NCBI RefSeq assembly: GCF_036898095.1
Contig: NC_090768.1
Span: forward strand, 44,515,984 to 44,579,983
Length of the DNA stretch: 64,000 bases
Direction: 5' to 3'
Source: Palaemon carinicauda
Lineage: Eukaryota; Arthropoda; Malacostraca; Decapoda; Palaemonidae
The position numbers and the translations under genes are program-made. This document shows, piece after piece, positions 24,501 through 37,200 of this stretch. The notes under the pieces were generated by a model. The model saw only the letters and a program-made list of their open reading frames with translations, had not been told where the DNA came from and made no database searches. Numbering within the stretch: the stretch's first letter is position 1; each line of letters starts with the position of its first letter.

Positions 24501-26807
24501 AATTAACTGTCATGTAAAAAGCTGGAAATGATTAAATTTGAAAGATCAAGCAAAACGTCCAATTCACGTAATCAGTCATAAGTTTAGACATTGTTGTCAC
24601 AGAGACTTCAAATTTGCTTCATATTTGTGTGTATGAAAATCCATGCCAATTAATACATGTTAAGGTCAAGGTCAAAGTAGAGCTAAAGGTCGAGGAATAA
24701 GCTGCCGCGGTGGAGATCTTATCTATACTGAGTGGCCCTCTAGTTTTAAAGGTTTAACATGAAGAAATAGAATAAAGAGAAGAGGACTGAAAATCAATGT
24801 AAGCTAAACAAATTTCATCCATCCATCCATCCATATACCAAGGCACTTCCCCCAATTTTGGGGGGTAGCTGACATCAACAAAGAAACAAAACAAAAAGGG
24901 GACCTCTACTCTCTACGTTCCTCCAGCCTAACCAGGGACTCAGCCGAGTTCAGCTGGTACTGCTAGGGTGCCACAGCCCAACCTCCCACATTATCCACTA
25001 CAGATGAAGCTTCATAATGCTGAATCCCCTACTGTGATAGGAAATGAAGCAGTGGAAATACAGTATAGTAGTGCAACCAAGAAAGGTCCCATGACTAATG
25101 TGGTACTGTAAAAGAGAAAAAATGCAGAACTGTGTTGTGATAGGTGTGGAGTTCTTAGAATTACTCAAGCATTTCTGTTACCTTGAGGAGACATCAGTAC
25201 TGCGAATGAATTGGGAAGAGTTAGAATGCAGATATAACTTGACTACTAGTAAAAGAAAATGCCCCATTAGTAGAAAGATCACAAACATATGATTAGCTTA
25301 TGTTTGTGCAGTCCAATGGAGGAGAAATATGGTCAATACTACAGAAAATATAATTCTAAAATTGTGTTTTATAGCAATGTCTAACTTTCCAATTTAAGTC
25401 GAAGGCTAGATCATATTACAAATGAAAAGTCAAAGGAAGATGTGTCATTAGAGTAGAGTAGTTTAAACATGTCGAGAAGGAATGAGGGACAGTTGGGTAG
25501 AAGCTAGTAGATCTTGAAGTGTCAGATGAAAGCAGACTGAAAGACCAAGAACGTCTGGTAAAAAGTGGATAGACAACGTCTTGGACCTCATACGAGTTCA
25601 GTTGGAAATAGTAAATTGGCAAAGAACTGAAATGAACTGTTATGATTTCTAATCCCAGGAAAGAAAAAGCCATCTTAGAATGTTTAAGATAATAACTCCC
25701 TTTTTTAACATATTTGTACATTAGCTCAATACATTTTGTCCAAAGCACAGAACGTTTTGTGTTCATCAAAATGTCAAACAGAAAGGTAAACTACATAATT
25801 TATCACAAAAGCATATGATTTGAGCTTTCATTACCGCTGAGGTTTTGACAGACTCAAAAGCTTTTTCAGTCTATAAATACCATACGTAATGGTCTGTTTT
25901 AACTTGGGTTTAGTTTGATCATTCTTGTAATGGTCTAAAAGCTTTCAAATATTAGTTAAAATTGATTTAGAAAATGATTATATTCTCAACTTCTCAGGAT
26001 GATGGATTGCAGAATAACCTGAACCGAACAACTAGTGCATCAGTTGAGATGGTGTTAAATGATTCTTCTGATAAATTTATTAAAGGTAAGAGTATAAAAT
26101 TAAAATATTGTCTTACATCTTCTGTATCGAGTAGTTATGTTACTTTTCCCAAGTTTCCATTTGTATTTGATTTAGAGGAATTTTAAATTTAAGCAATTTA
26201 TAATCATACAAGAATGATTCTTTAAGTTTTTTAAAGTGAGGTAATATTTATTTATTGCCTCTGTATTTAAACCAATAGTGTACTACCGAACAGAATTACG
26301 ATAATTTATCTGTGAAGGAATTTTAGTTGAACAATTTATTATTATTATTATTATTATTACTACTACTACTAGCTAAGCTACAACCCTAGTGGAAAAAGAA
26401 GGATGCTCTAAGCCCAAGGGCTCCAACAGGGAAAAATAGTCCAGTTAGGAAAAGAAACTAGGAAATAAATGAACTACAAGAGAAGCAATGAACAATCAAA
26501 ATAAGATATTTTAAGTGCCGTAACAACATTAAATTAGGTATTCTATATATAAAATATAAAAGCTTAAAACAACAAGAGGAAAGAGAAACAGGATAGAATA
26601 GTATGCCCAAGTGTACCTTCAAGCAAGAGAACTTTAACCCAGGGCAGTGGAAGACCATGGTACAAAGGCTATGGCACTACCTACGACTAGATAGTATTGT
26701 TCTTGTTAAAGTGGTTGGAATTCCTATTATTATTATTGTTATTACTAGCTAAGCTACAACCCTAGTTGGAAAAGCATAATGCTATAAGCCCAAGAACTCT
26801 ATTATTA

Positions 26808-26855
<48 letters not shown>

Positions 26856-29800
26856 GCCAAGCTACAACCCTAGTTGGAAAAGCAAGATGCTATAAGCCCA
26901 AGGGCTCCAACAGGGAAAAATAGCCCAATGAGGATGATATAATATGCAAGAGGTTGCAGTGATTAAAAGACAGGTCTTGATTGCTTGGGTGCTAGGTAGA
27001 GACTGCCCTTTATTTATAGCTACATGGGACTACATGATACCACATCCCCCTTATCACATACAAAGCATTGATTACACATAATAACTAATCTGGCATATAA
27101 GTACAAGGAAATAAACGATGAAAGTTCCATATTCAAACGTATTCCATTGTTTTCATCCCTTCACAATAAACATGCATAGTACAATTTGTGATTGTGGATA
27201 GTAATATAAACATAATAGCTATTATCTTTGCGGAATTTGGTCCGAATAGTGTTGGTTACAGCAGGGCAGTCATAAATATGTTATTTTTATTAATAAAATA
27301 AATTTTTGAATATACTTACCCGATAATCATGTAGCTGTCAACTCCGTTGCCCGACAGAATTCTATGGAGGGATACGCCAGCTATCACAATACTAGAAGGG
27401 GGTGTACTTACCAGCGCCACCTGTGGCCAGGTACTCAATCATTTGTTGTTTACACCTCCTCAATTATTCCTCGGTCCACTGGTTCTCTCTGGGGAGGAAA
27501 GGGAGGGTCGATTAAATCATGATTATCGGGTAAGTATATTCAAAAATTTATTTTATTAATAAAAATAACATTTTTCAATATTAAACTTACCCGATAATCA
27601 TGTAGCTGATTCACACCCAGGGAGGTGGGTGAAAACCAGTGTACATGATTAAAGGATAGCTAAGTATCCCCAAATTTCATATAACAGTTATCTCAAATAA
27701 CAATGAAATAATAAGTACCTGGTAAGGAAGTCGAATAGAACCGTTACTCTGCCTTTTATTTAAAGTTCGTCTTCCTTACTGAGCGCAGCGTTCCTCTTGG
27801 AGGCTGAATCAACCCAAAGGTGCCAAAGTACAAGGGGTTGCAACCCTACTAAAGGACCTCTACCAAACCTTTAACCCAGGCGCTTCTCAAGAATGAATAG
27901 ACCACCCGCCAAATCCAAGGATGCGGAAGGCTTCTTAGCCTACCGTAACAACCATAAAAACAACAATAAAAGTATTCAAGAGAAAGGTTAAAAAGGTTAT
28001 GGGATTATGGGAATGTAGTGGCTGAGCCCTCACCTACTACTGCACTCGCTGCTACGAATGGTCCCAGGGTGTAGCAGTTCTCGTAAAGAGACTGGACATC
28101 TTTCAGATAAAATGATGCAAACACTGACTTGCTCCTCCAATAGGTTGCATCCATAATGCTCTGCAGAGAACGGTTTTTATTAAAGGCCAACGAAGTAGCA
28201 ACAGCTCTTACTTCGTGGGTCCTTACCTTCAGCAACGCAAGGTCTTCCTCCTTTAAGTGAGAATGTGCTTCTCTGATCAGAAGCCTTATATAGTACGAAA
28301 GCCCATTCTTGGACATGGGTCTCGAGGGTTTCTTGATGGCACACCATAAGGCTTCTGACTGTCCTCGAATAGGTTTAGACCTCTTCAGATAATATTTGAG
28401 AGCTCTGACAGGGCAAAGAACTCTCTCTAGTTCGTTACCTACCATGTTGGAGAGGCTAGGTATTTCGAACGATCTAGGCCAAGGACGTGAAGGAAGTTCG
28501 TTCTTTGCTAGGAATCCAAGCTGAAAAGAACATGTAGCTGATTCGGTTGTGAAACCAATGTTCTTGCTGAAGGCATGAACCTCACTGACTCTCTTAGCTG
28601 TTGCAAGGCAAACGAGAAAAGCAGTCTTGAGGGTAAGATCCTTGAAGGAAGCTGACTGGAGAGGTTCGAACCTAGATGTCATAAGGAACCTTAAGACTAC
28701 GTCCAGATTCCAGCCTGGAGTGGAAAGACGACGTTCTTTAGACGTCTCAAAAGACTTGAGAATGTCTTGAAGGTCCTTGTTGGAAGACAGGTCCAAACCC
28801 CTGTGGCGGAGGACTGAGGCCAACATGCTCCTATACCCTTTAATTGTAGAAGTAGAAAGGGATCTCTCATTCCTAAGATGAATAAGGAAGTCAGCTATTT
28901 GGATCACAGAGGTATTGGTAGAGGATATTGAATTGGCTCTACACCAGCTTCGGAAGACCTCCCACTTAGACTGGTAGACTCTACGAGTGGAAATTCTTCT
29001 AGCTCTGGCAATCGCACTGGCTGCCTCCTTCGAAAAGCCTCTAGCTCTAGCGAATCTTTCGACAGTCTGAAGGCAGTCAGTCGAAGAGCGTGGAGGTTTG
29101 GGTGCAACCTGTCTACGTGTGGTTGACGTAGAAGGTCCACTCTTAGAGGTAGAGTCCTGGGGAAGTCGACTAGCCATTGACGTACCTCTGTGTACCATTC
29201 TCTTGCAGGCCAAAGGGGAGCAACCAGCGTCAGCCGTGTCCCTTCGTGCGAGACGAATTTCTGCAGAACTTTGTTTATAATCTTGAACGTAGGGAATGCG
29301 TACAGGTCGAGATGGGACCAGTTCAGAAGGAAAGCATCTACATGAACCGCTGCAGGGTCTGGAACAGGGGAACAATAAAGCGGAAGTCTCTTGGTGATGG
29401 AGGTGGCAAACAGGTCTATGGTAGGTTGACCCCACAACGTCCAAAGTCTGTTGCACACACTCTTGTGGAGGGTCCATTCCGTGGGAATGACCTGATTCCT
29501 TCTGCTGAGGCGATCCGCTGAAACATTCATATCGCCCTGGATGAACCTCGTGACCAGAGTGAGGTTTAGACCTCTTGACCAAATGAGGAGGTCCCTTGCG
29601 ATCTCGTAAAGGCTCCTCGAATGGGTCCCTCCTTGCTTGGAGATGTAAGCCAAGGCTGTGGTGTTGTCTGAATTCACCTCCACCACTTTGCCTAGCAGGA
29701 GGGACTTGAAGTTCAACAGGGCAAGATGGACTGCTAACAGTTCCTTGCAATTGATGTGGAGTAATCCTTGTTCCTTGTTCCACACTCCTGAGCATTCCCG

Positions 29801-32800
29801 TCCGTCCAAGGTCGCACCCCAGCCCGAGTCCGATGCATCCGAGAAGAGAAGAAGATGGGGGGTCTGGATGGCCAATGATAGACCCTCCTTGAGAAGAAGA
29901 TTGTGCTTCCACCACCGGAGAGTGGTCTTCATCTCTTGGTTGATAGGGATAGAGACTGCTTCTAGAGTCGAGCCCTTGTCCCAATGAGCTGCAAGATGGA
30001 ATTGAAGAGGGCGGAGGTGGAGTCTCCCCAGCTCGACAAACAGGGCCAGAGATGAGAGGGTCCCTGTGAGACTCATCCACTGTCTCACTGAGCAATTGCT
30101 CCTCTTCAGCATGCTCATGATGCACTGTAGGGCTTGGTTTATCCTGGGGGCCGATGGAAAAGCCCGAAAATCCCGACTCTGAATCTCCATTCCCAGGTAC
30201 ACAATGGATTGGGAGGGAATGAGTTGAGATTTCTCTAAATTGACTAATAGACCTAGGTCTCTGATTAGATCTAAAGTCCAAGAGAGGTTCTCCAGACAAC
30301 GACGACTCGTGGAGGCTCTCAACAGCCAGTCGTCTAGGTAGAGGGAGGCTCTGATGTTCGATAAGTGCAGGAATTTCGCTACATTCCTCATCAGATGAGT
30401 AAAGACCATAGGAGCTGTGCTTAGGCCAAAACACAGGGCTTGGAACTGATAGACAACCTTTCCGAAAACGAATCTCAGGAAAGGTTGGGAGTCTGGATGA
30501 ATGGGAACGTGAAAGTATGCATCTTTCAAGTCCAATGAGACCATCCAGTCCTCCTGTCTGACCGCTGCTAAGACCGACTTGGTCGTCTCCATTGTGAACG
30601 TCTGCTTGGTGGTGACATACTCGTTGAGAGAGCTGACGTCCAGCACCGGTCTCCAACCTCCTGTCTTTTTGGCCACAAGAAAGAGACGGTTGTAGAAGCC
30701 CGGGGATTGATGGTCCCGGACTATAACCACTGCCTTCTTCTGCACAAGTAGCGACACCTCCTGTTGCAATGCTAGCCTCTTGTCCTCTTCTTTGTAGTTG
30801 GGAGAGAGGTTGATGGGCGATGTGGTCAGAGGCGGTTTGAGGCAGAATGGAATCCTGTAACCGTACCTCAGCCAACTGACAGACTGTGCGTCTGCACCTC
30901 TCTTCTCCCAGGCTTGCCAGAAGATCTTGAGCCTGGCACCTACTGTTGTCTGGAGAATCTGAGAGTCAGTGTTTTCCCTTGGATGTCCTGGGTCCTTTCT
31001 TAGACTTGCCCCTGTGAGAGTCTGGACGGGAGCTTCCTCGGCTGGGGGCTCTACCACGAAAGGGCGGTATGAACCTAGAGGCCGGGGTATCAGCCACTGG
31101 AGAGCGATAAGTCTTGGGGACAGAGGTGGTAACCTTAGACTTACGAGCCGATGAAGCTACAAGATCGTGCGTGTCCTTCTGTATCAGGGCAGCCGACAAG
31201 TCCTTAACTAGCTCCTCTGGAAAGAGGAACTTAGAGAGTGGAGCAAAAAGGAGCTGAGACCGCTGGCACGGTGTAATGCTGGCTGAGAGGAAGGAACACA
31301 GTTGTTCTCTTTTCTTCAACACCCCTGATACAAATAACGACGCTAGCTCACCCGATCCATCCCTGATAGCCTTATCCATGCAGGACATAATTAACATGGC
31401 AGAGTCTTTGTCCGCAGGAGATGTTTTCTTGCTGAGGGCTCCCAGGCACCAGTCGAGAAAATTGAACATCTCGAAAGCTCTGAACAACCCTTTCAGAAGA
31501 TGATCCAGGTCTGAGAAGGTCCAACAAACCTTCGAGCGTCTCATCGCAGTCCTCCTAGGCGAGTCCACCAGACTTGAGAAGTCAGCCTGGGCAGAGGCAG
31601 GAACTCCCAAGCCTGGTGCTTCCCCTGTGGCATACCAAACGCAACCTTTCGATGCGAGCTTCGTTGGAGGGAACATGAAGGAAGTCTTGCCCAGGTGTTG
31701 TTTAGACTGAAGCCAATCCCCTAAGATCCTTAAGGCCCTCTTGGAGGATCTAGCTAGGACAAGCTTAGTATAGCACGACTTAGCTTGTTGCACGCCTAGC
31801 GAAAACTCAGATGGAGGAGAGCGGGGAACAGCAGAGACGAAGTGGTCAGGGTAAAGCTCCCTGAGTAGAGCCAAGACCTTTCTAAAATCAACAGACAATG
31901 GAGAAGGCTTAGACTCCTCCACGTCTGATGAGGGATCAAGATGTGCCTCCTCATCATCCGACACTTCATCAGCAGAAGGTAGCGAAGCAAAAGGACCAGA
32001 ATGCTGAACCGCAGAGTCAGAATGGGTAGGAACAACAGCAGAGGTTTCCTCAACTTGAGGGAAAACCTGAGGTTCAGACTGCATAGGTTGAACAACAGTC
32101 GGAGCAGAAGGCAGGTGCAAGGGTGAAGGAGGTTGACTCCTAGCAAGAGTTGCACCCAAGGAATGCACCAGCTGAACGGAGGACGGAGGCGGAGTAGACC
32201 GTTCCTGTTCCTGTGGTATGAGTGGAGCGTGAAGAGACCGAGGCTGTGCAGAACAAGGTAAAGTTCCCGCAAGCAGAGATGTCTGAGGAGCAGGATCAGG
32301 GTGCACGGGTAGAGCTCGGTGCAGCAACTGAGGAGACTGACTCACAGGTGGAAGAGGTTGTTGTACCTCCACCGAGAGTTGCACCGCTGGTGGAGCAGCC
32401 AGGGGAGGAGGAGGAAGAGTGGAGTAATCCTCCTGATCCCAAACCGAAGGTTGCCTTAAAGAAGGCTGATGCTGAACAACACTGGGAACAGTGAACACAG
32501 AAAGTGGTTCAACATCGTATGCCTGGCAGATGGAGCTGCGACTGGGTGCAGCGAGTGCAGGCGGGTGCAGCACAGGCTGAACGGGTGCAGGAGGTTGGTG
32601 CACCACCGGTACAGGCGGGTGCCGCACAGGCTGAACGGGTGCAGGAGGTAGGTGCACCACCGGTGCAGGCGGGTGCAGCACAGGCTGAACGGGTGCAGGA
32701 GGTTGGTGCACCACAGGTGCAGGAGGAGCAACACTCTCAGCACGACACTCACGCATCAGGTCCGAAAGCTGAGCTTGCATGGACTGAAGCATAGACCACT

Positions 32801-34156
32801 TGGGATCAGCAGAGACAGTAGCAAACTGAGGTAAAGCCATAACAGTGGTTGCACCACCGGTGCAGCTCTGTTGTACCTTACTCCTCTTGGGCGGAGTACA
32901 GTCGCTAGATGACTGAGGCGAGTCAGAGCTGAGCCAACGACTGCAACCTGGCTGAGCACTCGAGGGCTGGACTCTGCGTTTAAGCGGTCTAGAGACCTGA
33001 GACCAACGTTTCTTCCCCGAGAGAAGATCAGCGGACGAGCGGAAGACGGGCTCAATCGTCTGCAAGTGGGAGTGACGGTCTGTGGAAGACACGCCCGCAA
33101 CCACTGAGGATAATTCTGTGCGCCTAACAAGGCCTGCCGAACCCTTATGCCCTTCGACATTGCTTCTCCCCTGGGCTTGGGAGCTTGCAAGAGGTCCCGG
33201 ACTGGGAGAACGACTGGCTCGCACAGAAAAATCCCCACGCACCACACTGGCACTAACACTAGTACAAGGCACTGCACCGACACTAGCACTCGTCACAGCA
33301 CTGGCACTAACTTCACCCACTGCACTCTTGGCCTTCAACTCTTTCACTTCGGCCATCAGAGACTTATGGTCACTTACCACTGACTCTACCTTATCGCCTA
33401 AAGCCTGAATAGCGCGTAAAACCACTGACATATCAGGCGGAGGGCACACAGTAGGATCGGGGGTAGCCACTACAGGGGTAGGATCAGGTTGGGGATCATG
33501 AGATGAGGAAAATAAAGAAGAGTGAGAAGAACTCCTCCTAGCTCTAATTCTCTCTAACTTAGAAGAATACTTTAAAAGTCGGACAAAATCCAATTCCGAA
33601 AGTCCGGCGCATTCCTCACATCGATTTTCTAACTGACAGGGTCTGTCCCTACAGTCAGAACAAGCGGTGTGAGGATCTACCGAGACCTTCGGAATACGTC
33701 TATTGCAAGACCTACATCGTCTATGGGAGGGGGCTTGCGAAATGTCAGACATTTTGTTTTCAAGAGAAGTCAAAGGGAGATCCAAAAAACAAGCAAAAAT
33801 TCGTTAACCGTTAAACTGAATTAAATAAAAGCTATCTAGCTAATATCAGAAGGTTTCTAGTAATGCGACAGCCGTAAATCAAAGAGAATACATCACCAAA
33901 TAAGCGAGAATAAACTCGAAGACCATAAGCGTATCCCAGAACGTCTAGCCGGAGGCACGACAGAGGAATAATTGAGGAGGTGTAAACAACAAATGATTGA
34001 GTACCTGGCCACAGGTGGCGCTGGTAAGTACACCCCCTTCTAGTATTGTGATAGCTGGCGTATCCCTCCATAGAATTCTGTCGGGCAACGGAGTTGACAG
34101 CTACATGATTATCGGGTAAGTTTAATATTGAAAAATGAAAATAAGTGGCAAATTAT

Positions 34157-34201
<45 letters not shown>

Positions 34202-37200
34202 ATGCAAAGAACAACAACACCCAAAATATATTAAAACAAAATGGAAACCTGATACACATGTAACGAGTGTTCGAAATGGAGCCTGTTCTCCAGTCCGAGA
34301 CTCGTAAATTTTCAAATAAAATTCATTATTCTGAATCACTTATCAGTCCTGAGACCGATAACTTTTCTTGAGTTTCAAACTCTGGTAACGACCTCTCAGA
34401 ATTTTCGGTCATGAAACGAGGGGGGGGGGGGAGTTGTATATTAATATTTAACTTAACACTTTATGGGAATTTACGGTATGTGACCGCGTTACTTTCAATA
34501 TATCTGGATGGGGTTTTCACCAGCCGGCCTGACTTGGTATACACCGCTGTCGGGTCTGTAGTGTTATCACTAGTTGCGGGTCTTTGGTGGGTTATTTCGG
34601 TCTCACTAGGTGGCGGCAGCGATATATCGGCGGGTCGTGGTGGAGGCTGTGCTGATGATGTTGGAGCCTGCTGCCGGGTGTTGGGCGGTTCTGTGTTTGT
34701 CGCGAGCGGTGTCGGACGGATGTGGGACCGGTTCCTCCTGAGGCACGCTCCGTTTTGGGCTTCCACAATGTATGATTGGGGTTCTTCTGACTTACGTACC
34801 ACTCTGCCTGGCACCCATGTGTGGCAGGCCTTGTCGAATATTCGGACTGGTTGTTCGGGTTGGAGGTCTGTGAAGTGCCGTTGTGTCCGATTTGGTCGTA
34901 GGTGGTCCTGGAGGTGGTTGCGGGTCGTGATGTGTGCGAGATGTGGTTCGTTTCTGCCTGGTAGGTCAGTGGTCACCTTGCGACCAAACATGAGCTCTGC
35001 GGGGCTGGTTGTCTTATTGTCGATCGGGGTGGCCCGTAAGTGGAGTAATGCAGTATGCATATCACCACCTGTCTCGAGGCATTTTTTGATAATCGCCTTG
35101 CATGTTCCAACTGCGCGCTCCGCGAGGCCATTGGACTGAGGGTAATGTGGGCTTGATGTGATGTGCTCAATACCCCAGGCTTTTGTGAAGTCCCTCATGG
35201 CTGCTCCCGTGTATTGAGGTCCGTTGTCTGAGACCAGGGTCTTGGGGCATCCGAACAGCGAACACAGGAATTTGAGGTGATTGGCCACACTTTCAGATGA
35301 CAGGTTTTTTAGTTCGGTGACTATCGGGAATTTTGTGAAATAATCAGTTGTGATCAGATATGTCTTGTGGCCAATTTGGAAGATGTCCGAAGCGACTTTG
35401 AACCAGGGCATTGGGGGAATGTCATGATGCGTGGTTTCACTAGGACTTTGCTGGGGCTGGTACTTCTGGCATATGTCACATGCCCTGACCTTGTCCTCTA
35501 TATCCTTTGCAATGTTGGGCCAGAATACACACTCCCGTGCCAGGGCTTGTGTTTTTGTGATCCCTTGGTGGGACCGGTGGAGCTGGTCCAGTATACGGCC
35601 TCTGACCTCTTTGGGGATGATAACTTGTCGCCCTTTGAATATGACTCCGTCTTCCACGGCAAGGCATTCTCTGTATGAGAAAAACTGGCGGATATCGGGG
35701 TGACAGCCTTTTACTGAGGTAGGCCAACCCTCGATGATAGTATGCTTGAGAGTGCGCAGCACTGGGTCGGTGTCAGACCTATGGCGGACCTCTTCCAAAA
35801 TCTGGGGACCAAATTTTATGAGTGTAACTGATATCACATCGATGTCATCTAGTTCCAGTCCGTCCACTCGTGTATCCAAAGGGATTTCCTTTTCATTTTG
35901 TGGGTTAGGAAGGCGTGATAGGGCGTCGGAAAGTACAAGGGTTCGTCCTTCCTTGTACTTGACCCTCATGTCATACCCCTGCAGTTTCAAGAAGAGACGT
36001 TGTAGTCTAGGTGGGGCACTGATCAGTGGCTTCTCCCAGATATTAACGAGGGGTTTGTGGTCAGTGACAGCTTCGAAGTCTCTTCCGTATAGGTAGGTAT
36101 GAAATCGTTGCACGCCGTGTACTAGTCCAAGGGCCTCTCGCTCGATATTGCTGTAATTTGCCTGCGTTGGTGTCAGGGCTTTGCTGGCGAAGGCTATTAC
36201 CTTCCCGTCTTGGATGAGGGCCGCCCCGAGGCCTTTTCGCGATGCATCGACTTCAAGAGTCACGGGTCGAGTTGGGTCATAGTAAGACAGCGTGCTTGAT
36301 GGGGCTATTTGGCGTTTCAGGTGTTGATAGGTGGATTCATGGTCTTCTTCCCATTGGAAGGGCACATCTTCCTTGACCAGATCTCGAAGTCTTTGTGACT
36401 GAGCTGAGTAATGTGGTACATAGGGGCTGAGGTAAGTCATTACTCCCAGGAATCTCTGTAGTTCCTCTTTATTGGAGGGTGACGGCATGCTATGCAGGTC
36501 GTGTACCTTTAACGGGTCTGGCATCATGCCCTTGCTGGTATAGCGTGTTCCGAAAAACTCGATTTCTGGTTTTGAAATGGAGCATTTCTTCGAGTTTAGG
36601 CTGAGTCCGTGTTGGGCTGCACGCTGCATGAACCCCATCAGGTTTTTGTCGTGTTCCGACTGGTCTTTCCCACATATTGCCACATCATCAGCGATGCCAA
36701 CAACACCTGGGAGATTCTCGATGATGGAGTCCATCCTGGCTTGAAATATGTCCTGGCTTACATTCAGCCCGAATGGTAGCCTTGTCCAACAATACTGGCC
36801 GTGTGGTGTTCGGAACGTTGTCAGTAGTTGTGAGTCCTCGTGTAGCGGTATACTCCAGTAGCCTGCTTTGGCGTCTAGCTTGGAGAACACTTTCGCTTTG
36901 GAGAATACCGGGTTGATCTCTTCTAGAGTGGGAATCTTGTGGGGACATCTTTTGAGGTTTTGGTTGAGCCGCTTGGGGTCCAGGCAGATCCGTAGGCTTC
37001 CATCGGGTTTTGTGACATACACAAGGCTGCTACACCAGTCTGTGTGTGCCGTTACGCATCTGATAACCCCCTCTTTCTCCATAGTGTCAAGCTCGGACTT
37101 GATGCGGGGCTTCAGGTGGATACTCACCTTACGGGGCGGATCACAGAAAGGTATCGCGTCATCCTTGAGGTGGAGCATTGCGGGCTCTTTTAGTTTGCCG

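Larger units (their letters stand above)
27279..34136 (-). mobile_element. DIRS-type retrotransposon copy C, apparently intact, nested in the Gypsy element
   Basis: About 6.86 kb on the minus strand. The coding-side left inverted repeat is at 33961-34136, the right one at 27279-27474, and the internal complementary region at 27517-27608. gag, RT/RNase H and tyrosine recombinase frames are open. It is clearly related to copy B but with a different gag middle. Orientation is opposite to copy B and antisense to the host gene. It must be younger than the Gypsy insertion that contains it. Confidence 0.9.

Noticed and set aside
33753..33785. Eleven extra residues at the start of DIRS copy C gag
   Set aside because: The upstream codon is TTG; the ATG at 33752 matches the start of copy B gag.
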